A stretch of 64,000 bases of DNA, from the NCBI RefSeq assembly GCF_017301635.1, contig NZ_CP071091.1, positions 2,616,001 through 2,680,000 of the forward strand, written 5' to 3'. A model generated the notes under the pieces. It was not told where the DNA came from. It ran no database searches and saw only the letters and a program-made list of their open reading frames with translations. Shown piece by piece: positions 39,401-46,198 of this stretch (the stretch's first letter is position 1; every line of letters starts with the position of its first letter). This stretch comes from Myxococcus landrumus. Its GTDB lineage: Bacteria; Myxococcota; Myxococcia; Myxococcales; Myxococcaceae. The translations under genes were made by a program, and so were the position numbers.

Positions 39401-39852
39401 ATGTGCATGGACCTGGCCGCGCGACGGATGCCGTAGCGCTCCGCCTGGTAATGGAACAGCCGCAGCTCCGGCGTGATGTGCGGGAGGATGCGAAGCCCCG
39501 TGATGAACCCCAGCGCGTCCGTGTGCTGGATCTCGAACGGGCTCGCCATCGCGACCTTCAGCCGGCGCCCTTCCTGCGCCAACGGGAAGGCCAGGTGCTT
39601 CTCCGCGAGCGCCATCGGCAACAACGTCAGCGTCGCATCCGTGACGGCCTCGAAGTCCGCCTCCTGCGCCACCGGGTAGCGCGTCTGCTCCCCCAGGACC
39701 ATCGCCACTGTGTCGATGTCCAGGAAGTCCAGCTCGATGAGGATGGAGCCCAGCCGCCCGCCGTAAATGAGCTGGGCCTTCAGGGCTTCGTCGAGCTGCG
39801 CCTGCGTCAGGAGGCCCTTGCGGACCAGAATCGCTCCGAGCTTTTCGGCCAT
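33421..39852 (-). CDS. Giant MshEN-repeat-GAF protein (2143 residues)
   Basis: Single uninterrupted frame. Residues 1-150: an MshEN/GspE-N-type domain with two copies of the 24-residue cyclic-di-GMP motif, KLGAILVRKGLLTQ...ALKAQ and RLGSILIELDFLD...VLGEQ, then a typical beta/alpha core (TLLPMALAEKHLAFPLA). Residues ~160-385: Pro-rich linker with an acidic block (SEEIEAAEELDASEEIEAAE). Residues ~390-1205: about 34 Pro/Gly/Ser repeats of 20-26 residues, consensus VPPG-(MxxA)RPxSSAGVPxVxGxQG. Residues ~1340-1985: Ser/Ala/Asp/Glu-rich disordered region. Residues ~1990-2143: GAF-like domain (VLGKVLIAYCAGRFQRAFLLGES, HLLVVPIRARGRPVAFIVAD). No signal peptide or membrane segment, so cytoplasmic. It may be a c-di-GMP sensor on a long flexible tether; function is inference. 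No ATPase domain is present, so it is not GspE itself. Confidence 0.85.
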   Translation of the reverse strand: MAEKLGAILVRKGLLTQAQLDEALKAQLIYGGRLGSILIELDFLDIDTVAMVLGEQTRYPVAQEADFEAVTDATLTLLPMALAEKHLAFPLAQEGRRLKVAMASPFEIQHTDALGFITGLRILPHITPELRLFHYQAERYGIRRAARSMHMAAARRTAKPAPAVPVRGGVVPLPEMAPPPAPVRAQPGSEGMFGGLAPGQFLSDDAEDSAEVEAPRSVPSSGDGLEARGAGRGESAGPPVLAPSGPPRLKPVEAGPGARPPGPPKLGMEPPRLAPPAMPPELDLSEEIEAAEELDASEEIEAAEIVEPTEELDVVDTEEVLEGVMEEVETPAPRAPVSVIAGARGPGEGASPAQPPGMVSRQPAGQGAPPGLVRGAQGGGEGAGGRPPSGPVPPGMGAVGARPPPGGAGAVPPGMLGARPSGSGEEAPVPPGMVGARPPPLSAGVQARGPVPPGMRPPSSTGVPTVSGPPGAMSAGTTEPSVGAPVGQGAVPPGMLGARPSVGGGSPPVLGPQGVVPQGARPPSSVGVPTVSGAQSGVVPPGMMEARPPSSAGIPTVSGAQSAAVPPGMMGARPSSSTGVPTVQGAQGGAVPPGARPPSSAPTMQGPQGAVSPGARPPSSAPTMQGPQGAVPPGARPPASAGVPTVQGAQGVVPPGARPPSSAGVPQTQGPQGATPPGARPPSSAGVPTVQGPQGAVPPGARPPSSAGVPGMPGPQGVMPPGARPSSSVGVPTVQGPQGGMPPGARPSSSAGVPTVQGPQSGVVPPGMVGPRPPSSANVPTVPGSQSGPVPPGMQGARPAPSASGPMVPGAQSGAVPPGMMEARPAPSASGPTVPGSQSGPVPPGMQEARPAPSASGPTVPGAQSGAVPSGMMEARPPSSANVPMVPGAQSGALSLETMGVRPPSSASVPMVPGAQSGALPLETMGVRPPPSASVPMVPGAQSGALPLETMGVRPPPSATAPMVPGEQSGVVAPELMGTRPAPSASGPMVPGAQSVGVPPGMMEARSQSSAGVPNAPSSQATVAASGTTETRSASSTDGSPVLVSQSGAVPPAAGLPSNAYESVSMGPQAGAVPPGGQTQSDSGASTVPAAQGMLPPVERRPSSAGIPTVVGSQGAVPPGMVGARPSSSVGVPTVAGSQGGVPSGTLLSPSAGGPPVGGLQGAVPPGMLTPSIAGMPSSELHGVPPSGASPSSSVGVPSVVGAQSSTASVSASPLSSTELSWEAGPQSVVSSGALPSSSTELLSEVEPQGTMVLGARPPSPSERPTEAEMQGGVPLEVPASSSADVLSDAGAQVAGLAGEWLPSSSSGSAPQGLGIGLQAPAMAVPQSVVPGMTEARPSSSTASLAVHGQQVEVPPHPAEPQLSMPVGTTPESDEQGEATAPKQFVGGGVAIEGAADAGVSTVQGSEDSLADVASSLDVSVGALQPDSWADVIPDDIKVDMPEAGSYSEPLDTFEPKSTASNARERNDAELADPSADDDAAINVSLSSATAGEVQASLGSDGDLKPTSEWMASESGSAALVSEELALAIDANDSASAVFASLQADLSVASDEAAPGDHSTDDTSVSKDSVASEATGDTNEGPVAGLASTESSLTDFTYQVPESTIPVTVSTLPKSESDGVLFADSNKEASADIAIALPPALGEAAQSEAKASFGVHASQLDSPEPFASEAKTTPAKDTAEPRSLSSTDVLQGSPSAPEPSADERTSPDTPTSTHSEPSIAYLDAAESALGFKEPPDAAGPASTEKLATESWMLGSAAGASPSPSHEDKSNPSTVSTGEGDTSDSLMLEAAGSMLASHGEPSSRDAAKTREGTATEPLDPESVLPLGAVLPGSTGPKPEAVTESTSREEARESSAAPIGHEDAAVPAPKPVTRRAPIELDDLPAADDAPMQLASTWEFVGWQGAEGNGTIGHVAESTWDDRAVDLEGAMPRAEPPAGASTSDLPLASAWDFIQQPWQPHAREPSEVLTALLAAAGAATVTGSEGPAVSADQVLTALDDVSTQGVLGKVLIAYCAGRFQRAFLLGESFGLVRVGHAWGPGSDGPEVSALKVDLDVPSLLVSSLGQFGPSSFDAPTSAQDEAIFSALGGPASHLLVVPIRARGRPVAFIVADSGNTPVPGTTLDELTRVSAKASEVYDRLPASGAE
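36240..38690 (-). repeat. Coding tandem repeats of the giant protein (66-78 bp units)
   Basis: About 34 degenerate units of 60-78 bp encoding Pro/Gly/Ser-rich segments. Units of 78 bp near 36990-37225 are almost identical to each other, which points to recent duplication; others are 66 bp (AVPPGARPPSSAGVPTVQGPQG type). All units keep the frame. The tract also leaves long open frames on the opposite strand, which are not genes. Confidence 0.85.
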
Positions 39853-40183
39853 GCCCCCCCAAGTCTAGACGGCTTCGCCTCGACGCGGGGCCGACTCCCC
39901 CTTCCCCCCGCCGCATTTCCACCCCCCATCCCACACGCCGCACACAACCCGGCCGCAACGACCGCGCTCCGTGTGAAATCAAACGCCCCGCCTGCACCTC
40001 CCTCCCCATGAGGCGGAATCCCTTCCACTTCACAACCCACCTCCCCCCAAACGCCACCCGCTCCACAAAAAGCGCCTACTTCTGCCACTCAGTTACCAGA
40101 GGCAGCCCAACTCCAGCAGTGACGGTGGCTATAACCATGAGTGCAGCCCATGCTGCGAAGCCCCATCCCCTGCAGGAGAACCG
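39853..40183. other. 331-bp divergent region between the giant gene and the protease gene
   Basis: No gene. It must carry both promoters. A TATAAC hexamer (40130-40135) lies about 50 bp before the protease ATG and could be a -10 element, but I see no matching -35. GCAGGAG is the protease ribosome binding site. Confidence 0.3.
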
Positions 40184-42118
40184 ATGAAACGAGTCCAGCT
40201 CGCAGGTTTCGTCGCCGCGCTGATGTTAGGTGCGCCGGCCGCACTGGCGTCAGCCCCCGTGTGCACGGCGGCCGCGTCCTCCGCGTCCCAGCGCGCCACG
40301 AAGGTCGGCGAGGACGTGTACCGGCGGTTCGAGTCGGCCCATCCCTACGACACGGCGGCCCTGCGCACGCACAGCGGCCCCATCCACACCGACGTCATCA
40401 CCTACGAGGGCGCCGCCTACATCGCCGCGCACTTCGAGCGGCTGGAGCTGGAAGCAGGAGACTTCGTGGTGGTGCGCTCGCCGGATGGACGGCGCTCGAA
40501 GCGGTATGACGCCACCCACCCCGGAGCCCGCGACGGCTTCTGGGCCATGCACATCCCCGGCGACACCGCCGTCGTCGAGCTCCACAGCGGCGACACCACG
40601 GGCCGCCGAGGCATCCTCGACAAGCACGGCTACAGCATCGACCGCTTCGCGCGCGGCTACACCAACGCGGAGAAGGGCTTCACCTCCGAGCTCGACAAGG
40701 CCCTGTGCGGAGCGGACGACTCCAACTGGGCCCCCTGCTACGCCACCACCGAGGCCACCCTCTACGGCCGAGCCCGCCCCGTGGCGCGTCTGCTCATCGG
40801 CGGCTCGAGCGCGTGCACCGGCTGGCTCGTGGGCAACCAGGGCCACGTCATGACGAACCAGCACTGCATCGGGACCGCCAGCGACGCCCAGAACACCGAC
40901 TTCGAGTTCATGGCCGAAGGCGCCACCTGTGCCACCAACTGCGGCAGCTGGTTCGGCTGTCCGGGCCACGTCATCTCCGGCGCCACGCTGGTCCAGGCGG
41001 ACGCGCCTCGCGACTACGCGCTGGTACGGCTGGCGGTGAACCCCACCAACGCGTTCGGCTACCTCCAGCTTCGCGACACCGGCGCGGTGGTCAACGAGCG
41101 CATCTACGTCCCCCAGCACCCGGCCGGCTACGGCAAGAAGATCGCCGTCACCTCGACGGACCCGTCGGATGCGTCGGGCTTCGCGGAGGTCTACAGCCTG
41201 AACGAGCCGTCCTGCCAGACCGGCGGCCCCAATGACGTGGGCTACTTCGCGGACACGCAGGGCGGCTCGTCCGGCTCCCCCGTGCTCGGGTACGGCGACC
41301 ACCTGGTGGTGTCACTCCACCACTGCGCCAACTGCCCCAACCGGGGCGTGCCCATCCAGGCCGTCATCAGCCACCTGGGCACCAGCCTGCCCCAGTGCGC
41401 GCTGCCCGCCGCCGGCTGCCCGGACCCCAACGGCAACGGCGAGCCTCCTCCCGAGGAGCCGCCTCCGCCCGCCAACTCCTTCCCCTTCACGGCCTCCGAC
41501 ACCAACAGCGCGCAGCAGAACACCACCAACAAGAAGATTCTCCTCGCCGCGAACGAGACGCTCACCGTGGGCACCTGCGGCCTGACGGGCGCGAAGACGT
41601 CCGGTGACACCTTCATGCGCCTCTTCAACCCCGCGGGGACGTCCGTCGCCACCAACGACGACGAGTGCGGTGGCCGAGGCTCCAAAATCACCTTCAGGGC
41701 CCCCACCGCGGGCGAGTACGAGGTGCGCGCGGGCTGCTACTCCACCGGGAGCTGCGGCGGCACCGTCGTCTGGGAAATCACTGGCAGCGGCCCTCCGCCG
41801 ACCACGTCGGGCGCGTTCGACTTCAGCGCTAGCAACACCAACAGCGCCCAGCAAGGCACCGTCAACCGGGACGTCACCGTCACCGCGGGACAGGTCCTCA
41901 CCGTGGCGACCTGCGGCCTGGCGGGTTCGACCTTCACGGGGGACACGTTCCTGCGCATCTTCAGCGGCGCCACGCAGGCGGCGACCAATGACGACGCGTG
42001 CAGCGGCCGAGGCTCCAGCGTGAGCTACACCGCCACCGCCAACGGCACGCTCCAGATTCGGGTGGGCTGCTACAGCAGCACGGCCTGCAGCGGCACCGTG
42101 GTCTGGAACCTCCAGTAG
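40184..42118 (+). CDS. Secreted trypsin-like serine protease with duplicated C-terminal domain
   Basis: 644 residues. Signal peptide (VQLAGFVAALMLGAPAALASA), a ~180-residue pro-region, then a chymotrypsin-fold peptidase: His in VMTNQHCIG, Asp in DAPRDYALVRL and Ser in GGSSGSPVL form the triad; several Cys pairs suggest disulfides (HCANCPN). After a Pro-rich linker (GEPPPEEPPPP) come two ~95-residue copies of a PPC-like beta domain: FPFTASDTNSAQQNTTNK... and FDFSASNTNSAQQGTVN..., each with GDTF(M/L)R(L/I)F, TNDD(E/A)C and GCYS...C(G/S)GTVVW. PPC-like tails often help secretion and are trimmed off. Role in extracellular proteolysis or predation is inferred. Confidence 0.9.
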   Translation: MKRVQLAGFVAALMLGAPAALASAPVCTAAASSASQRATKVGEDVYRRFESAHPYDTAALRTHSGPIHTDVITYEGAAYIAAHFERLELEAGDFVVVRSPDGRRSKRYDATHPGARDGFWAMHIPGDTAVVELHSGDTTGRRGILDKHGYSIDRFARGYTNAEKGFTSELDKALCGADDSNWAPCYATTEATLYGRARPVARLLIGGSSACTGWLVGNQGHVMTNQHCIGTASDAQNTDFEFMAEGATCATNCGSWFGCPGHVISGATLVQADAPRDYALVRLAVNPTNAFGYLQLRDTGAVVNERIYVPQHPAGYGKKIAVTSTDPSDASGFAEVYSLNEPSCQTGGPNDVGYFADTQGGSSGSPVLGYGDHLVVSLHHCANCPNRGVPIQAVISHLGTSLPQCALPAAGCPDPNGNGEPPPEEPPPPANSFPFTASDTNSAQQNTTNKKILLAANETLTVGTCGLTGAKTSGDTFMRLFNPAGTSVATNDDECGGRGSKITFRAPTAGEYEVRAGCYSTGSCGGTVVWEITGSGPPPTTSGAFDFSASNTNSAQQGTVNRDVTVTAGQVLTVATCGLAGSTFTGDTFLRIFSGATQAATNDDACSGRGSSVSYTATANGTLQIRVGCYSSTACSGTVVWNLQ

Positions 42119-42174
42119 CACCAGACCTTGCACGCGGCGTCGGGCTCTCGGAAATCCGGCGCCGGTGCTCGGGT

Positions 42175-42196
42175 GGGCCTCGGATTTTCGAGGCCC
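42175..42196. terminator. Hairpin between convergent protease and WbaP-type genes
   Basis: GGGCCTCG/CGAGGCCC (42175-42182, 42189-42196) with a GATTTT loop. It lies 56 bp after the protease stop and 22 bp beyond the opposite gene's stop. Likely bidirectional; no strong T-run. Confidence 0.5.
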
Positions 42197-42218
42197 CCTC
42201 GCTCGAAAAGCCGCCGAC

Positions 42219-43613
42219 TCAGTAGGCGTTCTTCGAGAGGAAGCCGCCCAGCGCGGTGCGCACGAGAATCTTCAGGTCCATCAGCAGCGACCAGTTCTCG
42301 ATGTAGTACAGGTCGTACTCGATGCGCTTCTCGATGCACGTCTGGCCGCGCAGTCCGTTGATTTGCGCCCAGCCGGTGATGCCCGCCTTCACCTTGTGCC
42401 GCAGGTGGTAGCGGGGAATCTGCCGCTTGAACTCCTCGATGAAGACGGGGCGCTCGGGACGAGGACCCACCAGGCTCATGTCCCCCGTCAGCACGTTGAA
42501 GAACTGGGGCAGCTCATCCAGCGAGTACTTGCGCAGGAAGGTGCCGATGACGGTGCGGCGTGGGTCGTCCTTGCGCGCCATCATCGCGCCGGTGTTCTCC
42601 GCGTCCACGCGCATCGTGCGGAACTTGAGGATGTGGAACGTGCGGCCATCCATCCCCATTCGCTCCTGGCGGTAGAGCAAGGGGCCCTTGCTGGACAGGC
42701 GCACCGCCAGCGCGGTGGCCGCCATCAGCGGCGCCGTGACGACGATGGCCAGCAGGGAGAACAGGATGTCGAAGGCCCGCTTGGCCACCTGGCTCCAGCC
42801 CTCCATCGGGTCGCCCTGGAGGCGGATGATGGGCAGGCCGCCGAACTCCTCCAGGCCGCCGTACAGGGTGATGTACTGGTACAGGTCCGGCACGACGCGA
42901 ACGTCCACCGTGCGCAGAGCCAGCGGCTCCATCAGCCGCTTCACATGCGCCTGCTCCTGCAGCGGCAGCGCGATGATGACCTGGTCCACGGGCTGGGCGT
43001 CCAGCACCCGCTCCACGTCGTCCACGTGGCCAATCACCCTCACGCCGTTGACATATTGGCCCACCTTCTCCGGCCGCAGTGTCAGAAGGCCCGTCACCCG
43101 GAAGCCCAGCTCCCGGTGGCCCTCCACCGTCTCCACCACGCGCTGGCCCAACTCGCCCGCGCCAATGATGAGAATGGACTTGAGGTTGTGGCCCCGCCGG
43201 CGCACCTCGCTCAGCACGTAGCGGAACGCCAGCCGGCTGCACGTCACCAGCACGAAGGCGTAGACGACGAAGATGACCAGCGTCAGGCGCGAATAGCGCT
43301 CCCGGGCGAAGTACGTCGCCGCCACCAGGATGAGCGTCGCGGTGATGGTGGACTTGAAGACCTCGAACACCTCACCCGTGTTCGTCCGGGAGCGGTTGGT
43401 CGCGTAGAGCCTCGACTGCTTGAAGGTCGCTGGGAAGATGACCAGCACCATGAGCAGCGAGACGAGCGAGTCCTCCCACGGGGGGATTCCCTCCGTGACA
43501 GGGACGATGCCCGAGAAGCGGGTGACGTACGCCAAGGCGAACGCCACCGCGAGCATGACCATGTCCGCGACGACTTTGATGGACGTGTAGAAGCGCTGGA
43601 GACGACTGAACAC
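42219..43613 (-). CDS. wbaP: Polyprenyl-phosphate hexose-1-phosphate transferase (WbaP type)
   Basis: 464 residues from a GTG with AGGAG eight bases upstream. Four N-terminal membrane segments and a CoA-binding-like middle region (SILIIGAGELGQRVVETVEGHRELGFRV) are followed by a fifth membrane segment and the catalytic C-terminal domain: LLYRQERMGMDGRTFHILKFRTM, SLDELPQFFNVLTGDMSLVGPRPERP and the end GITGWAQINGLRGQT. It starts polysaccharide synthesis by moving a hexose-1-phosphate onto undecaprenyl phosphate. Myxobacteria have several such enzymes (EpsZ, ExoE, WbaP). I favour the O-antigen enzyme WbaP because a WaaL-like ligase and two glycosyltransferase genes follow, an order I recall for MXAN_2922-2919 in M. 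xanthus. Symbol is an inference. Confidence 0.75.
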   Translation of the reverse strand: MFSRLQRFYTSIKVVADMVMLAVAFALAYVTRFSGIVPVTEGIPPWEDSLVSLLMVLVIFPATFKQSRLYATNRSRTNTGEVFEVFKSTITATLILVAATYFARERYSRLTLVIFVVYAFVLVTCSRLAFRYVLSEVRRRGHNLKSILIIGAGELGQRVVETVEGHRELGFRVTGLLTLRPEKVGQYVNGVRVIGHVDDVERVLDAQPVDQVIIALPLQEQAHVKRLMEPLALRTVDVRVVPDLYQYITLYGGLEEFGGLPIIRLQGDPMEGWSQVAKRAFDILFSLLAIVVTAPLMAATALAVRLSSKGPLLYRQERMGMDGRTFHILKFRTMRVDAENTGAMMARKDDPRRTVIGTFLRKYSLDELPQFFNVLTGDMSLVGPRPERPVFIEEFKRQIPRYHLRHKVKAGITGWAQINGLRGQTCIEKRIEYDLYYIENWSLLMDLKILVRTALGGFLSKNAY

Positions 43614-43831
43614 GTCTGGACTCCTGTATCCGGGTCAACGGGGCGCCACCCCTCTGCAAGACTCGCACCCTGGTCCAACGAGCACGTTGCTTGCCCGACT
43701 CCCTCTGACTCGCCGGCCTCCTAACACGGGAATCCCCGTGAAACCAATGGGTTACAACAACCCCTGTGGGACCCCACCACATCGTGGACTCCCCTCGGCG
43801 ACGAAAGACGGAGAGCAGAGCGACAACCGCG

Positions 43832-44974
43832 TCACACCGCCCTGGCTTCGGGTGTGGATTTCCTCGCCACCCTGAGGAGTGACTCCACCTCGGAGAGCAT
43901 GGCCTGCTGGAAGGCCCCTCGGCTGAAGCGCCCGGCCTGCGAGCGGGCATCTTCGGGACGGAACCCACCCTCCCAGGTCTCGAAGCGGCGAACCGCCTCC
44001 GCGAGCGCGGACGGTGACTGTTCTGCGAAGAACAGTCCGGTGCGGCTGTTCACCGTCTCGAGCGCGCCGCCCCTGCCGAAGGCGATGACGGGGCGCCCGC
44101 AAGCCTGGGCCTCCAGCGGGGTGATGCCGAAGTCCTCCTCGGGCGTGAAGATGAGGGCGCGGGCATCGCGGTAGAGCGCGGGCAGCGCGTCGTCGGGGAC
44201 GTTGCCCAGGAAGCGGATGTTGGCGGGCGGAGCCCCCGACATGAGGCGCGCGGCCTCCTGGCCCGTGCCCACCACCCACAGGGGCGCGCCCAGCTCGCGG
44301 AAGGCCTCCAGCGCGATGTCCAGCCGCTTGTAGGGCGCGAAGGCCCCCAGCCACAGGAAGTAGCCCCCCTGGCCGCTGCCCTCGAGCGGGAGCCGGGTGA
44401 AGCGCTCCAGGTCCACGGGGGGATGCACGACGGTGGCCTCACGGTCCCAGAAGCGCCGCAGCTTGCCCGCCACGTGGTGGCTGTTGACGACGAAGCGGTC
44501 CACGCGAGCCGCCGAGGCGCGGTCCCACCGCCGCAGCCAGGGGCGCACCGCGTGGGCCGCGGCACGCACGGGCAGGCCCGCACGGCCCGGTCCGAAGTAG
44601 TCGTCGAACAAGTCCCACATGTACCGCATGGGCGCGTGCACGTAGCTCAGGTGCGGCAGGCCCGCGGGAGCGCGCAGCCCCTTGGCCACGCAGTGGCTGG
44701 AGGACAGCACGACGTCGTAGTCGCCCCTCAGGCGCATCGACTCGATGGCCCGAGGCATCAGGGGCAGGAAGTGGCGGTAGCGCTCGTGGATGCCCGGGAT
44801 GTGCTGGAGGAAGGACGTGAAGATGCGGCGGGACTCGATGGCGGGGGACTGGCTGCCGGGCCGGTGGATGAGGGTGTAGATGTCCGCGTCGGGCAGGACT
44901 TCGCAGAGCGCGTCGAGCACACGCTCCCCCCCGCGGTGGGTGACCAGCCAATCATGGACGAGGGCGACCTTCAC
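43832..44974 (-). CDS. GT4-family glycosyltransferase
   Basis: 380 residues, GT-B fold. N-terminal MKVALVHDWLVTHRGGERVLDAL and HLSYVHAPMRYMWDLFDDYF; C-terminal nucleotide-sugar site with LWLGAFAPYKRLDIALEAF and the EX7E-type FTPEEDFGITPLEAQACGRPVIAFGRGG. Resembles bacterial mannosyl/rhamnosyl-type GT4 enzymes. Cytoplasmic, adds a sugar to the lipid-linked O-antigen unit started by the WbaP-type enzyme 218 bp downstream. Divergent from the second GT4 gene. Donor sugar cannot be told. Confidence 0.9.
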   Translation of the reverse strand: MKVALVHDWLVTHRGGERVLDALCEVLPDADIYTLIHRPGSQSPAIESRRIFTSFLQHIPGIHERYRHFLPLMPRAIESMRLRGDYDVVLSSSHCVAKGLRAPAGLPHLSYVHAPMRYMWDLFDDYFGPGRAGLPVRAAAHAVRPWLRRWDRASAARVDRFVVNSHHVAGKLRRFWDREATVVHPPVDLERFTRLPLEGSGQGGYFLWLGAFAPYKRLDIALEAFRELGAPLWVVGTGQEAARLMSGAPPANIRFLGNVPDDALPALYRDARALIFTPEEDFGITPLEAQACGRPVIAFGRGGALETVNSRTGLFFAEQSPSALAEAVRRFETWEGGFRPEDARSQAGRFSRGAFQQAMLSEVESLLRVARKSTPEARAV

Positions 44975-45058
44975 GAGGGCGGCCTTCTAGCATCCAGCGT
45001 GCCTTGTGCCGACAGCGACGCGAAGCAACCGTCCGCCCGGCCCCCATGAGGCCCGGGC

Positions 45059-46174
45059 GTGTGGTACGCGGGGAGCGTGGCTCATGTCCTCCTCGACCTG
45101 CGCATGGTGCGCGGCCGGCTGCACGGAATCGCTCGCTATGCGCTGGAGCTCGCGCGGCGCGTTCCCGCGATGGCTCCGGACCTGCGCTTCTCCGCCCTGG
45201 TGCCCCCAGAGGGACTTCCCACGGACCTGGGGGCGCTCGCTCCGAGTCTGCCCTTGCAGCGCGCGCTCGCGGGGTTCCTCTCCCCCATCGAGCAGCCCGC
45301 GCTGGCGGCGGACCTGGCTCGGCTCAAGCCCGACGTCTTCCATGCCACCTCGTTCGCCCTGCCCCTCTTCTGGAGCGGGCCGCTGGTGGCGACGCTGCAC
45401 GACGCCAACCACGTGGCGCTGGCCCACGAGTACTCGCCCGCGCAGGCGCTGTACTACCGCGTCGTCGTGGGGCCCCGCGCGAAGAGGGCCGCCGCGCTGG
45501 TGACGGTGTCCGAGTTCTCCCGGGAGGAACTGGCGCGACACCTCAAGCTGTCGCCGTACCGCCTGCAGGTGATTCCCAACGGCGTGGACTCGCACTTCCA
45601 GCCGCCTTCGGCCCAGGAGGTCCGCGCCTTCAGGGAGCGCCATGAGCTGCCCGCGCGCTATGTGGCGGCGGTGGGCAACGCCAAGCGCTTCAAGAACCTG
45701 GCGCTGCTGAGGCACTTCGCGGCGGACCTGCCCGTGCCCATCGTCCTGCTCGCCGGAAAGGGCGCCGTGGCGCACGAGCTGGGGCTGCACGAGAACGTGC
45801 TGGACCTCGAGGAGCTGTCGGAGGCGGAGATGCCCCTGTTCTACGGGGCCGCGGCGGCGCTGCTCCTGCCCTCGAAGTACGAGGGCTTCGGGCTGCCCGC
45901 GCTGGAGGCGATGGCGGCGGGCTGTCCCGTGCTCACCTCGGACGCGGGCTCACTGCCGGAAGTGGTGGGCGGCGCCGCGTTGAGGTTGTCCCCGGATGAC
46001 CCGGCGGCCTGGCGCGAGGCGACCCTCCGCGTGCTGAGGGACGACGCCCTGCGCGCGCAGCTCATCGAGCTGGGGCATGAGCGCGCCGCGCGCTTCACCT
46101 GGGACGAGTGTGCCCGGAGGACGGTGGCGGTGTACCGGCGCGTCCTCGAGGCCCGCGCCCTGGCACCTCGCTGA
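45059..46174 (+). CDS. GT4-family glycosyltransferase
   Basis: 371 residues from a GTG (a later GTG at 45077 is an alternative). GT-B fold: HVLLDLRMVRGRLHGIARYALELA, DVFHATSFALPLF, VTVSEFSREELARHL, VIPNGVDSHF, then AVGNAKRFKNLALLRHFA and the EX7E motif in PSKYEGFGLPALEAMAAGCPVLTSDAGSLPEVVGG. Second sugar transferase of the presumed O-antigen unit. On the plus strand, divergent from the first GT4 gene over 84 bp and convergent with the ligase gene. Confidence 0.9.
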   Translation: MWYAGSVAHVLLDLRMVRGRLHGIARYALELARRVPAMAPDLRFSALVPPEGLPTDLGALAPSLPLQRALAGFLSPIEQPALAADLARLKPDVFHATSFALPLFWSGPLVATLHDANHVALAHEYSPAQALYYRVVVGPRAKRAAALVTVSEFSREELARHLKLSPYRLQVIPNGVDSHFQPPSAQEVRAFRERHELPARYVAAVGNAKRFKNLALLRHFAADLPVPIVLLAGKGAVAHELGLHENVLDLEELSEAEMPLFYGAAAALLLPSKYEGFGLPALEAMAAGCPVLTSDAGSLPEVVGGAALRLSPDDPAAWREATLRVLRDDALRAQLIELGHERAARFTWDECARRTVAVYRRVLEARALAPR

Positions 46175-46198
46175 CGACGCTGTCCCCTCGCTCCGGAA

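Noticed and set aside
36273..39476. A 1067-codon open frame on the plus strand opposite the giant gene
   Set aside because: It is the antisense shadow of the Pro/Gly/Ser repeats: composition is Pro/Ser/Arg/His-rich, no domain or ribosome binding site, while the minus frame has two recognisable domains.
33421..39852. Type II secretion or type IV pilus ATPase
   Set aside because: Only the N-terminal MshEN-type domain is shared; Walker A/B, Asp and His boxes of GspE/PilB are absent.
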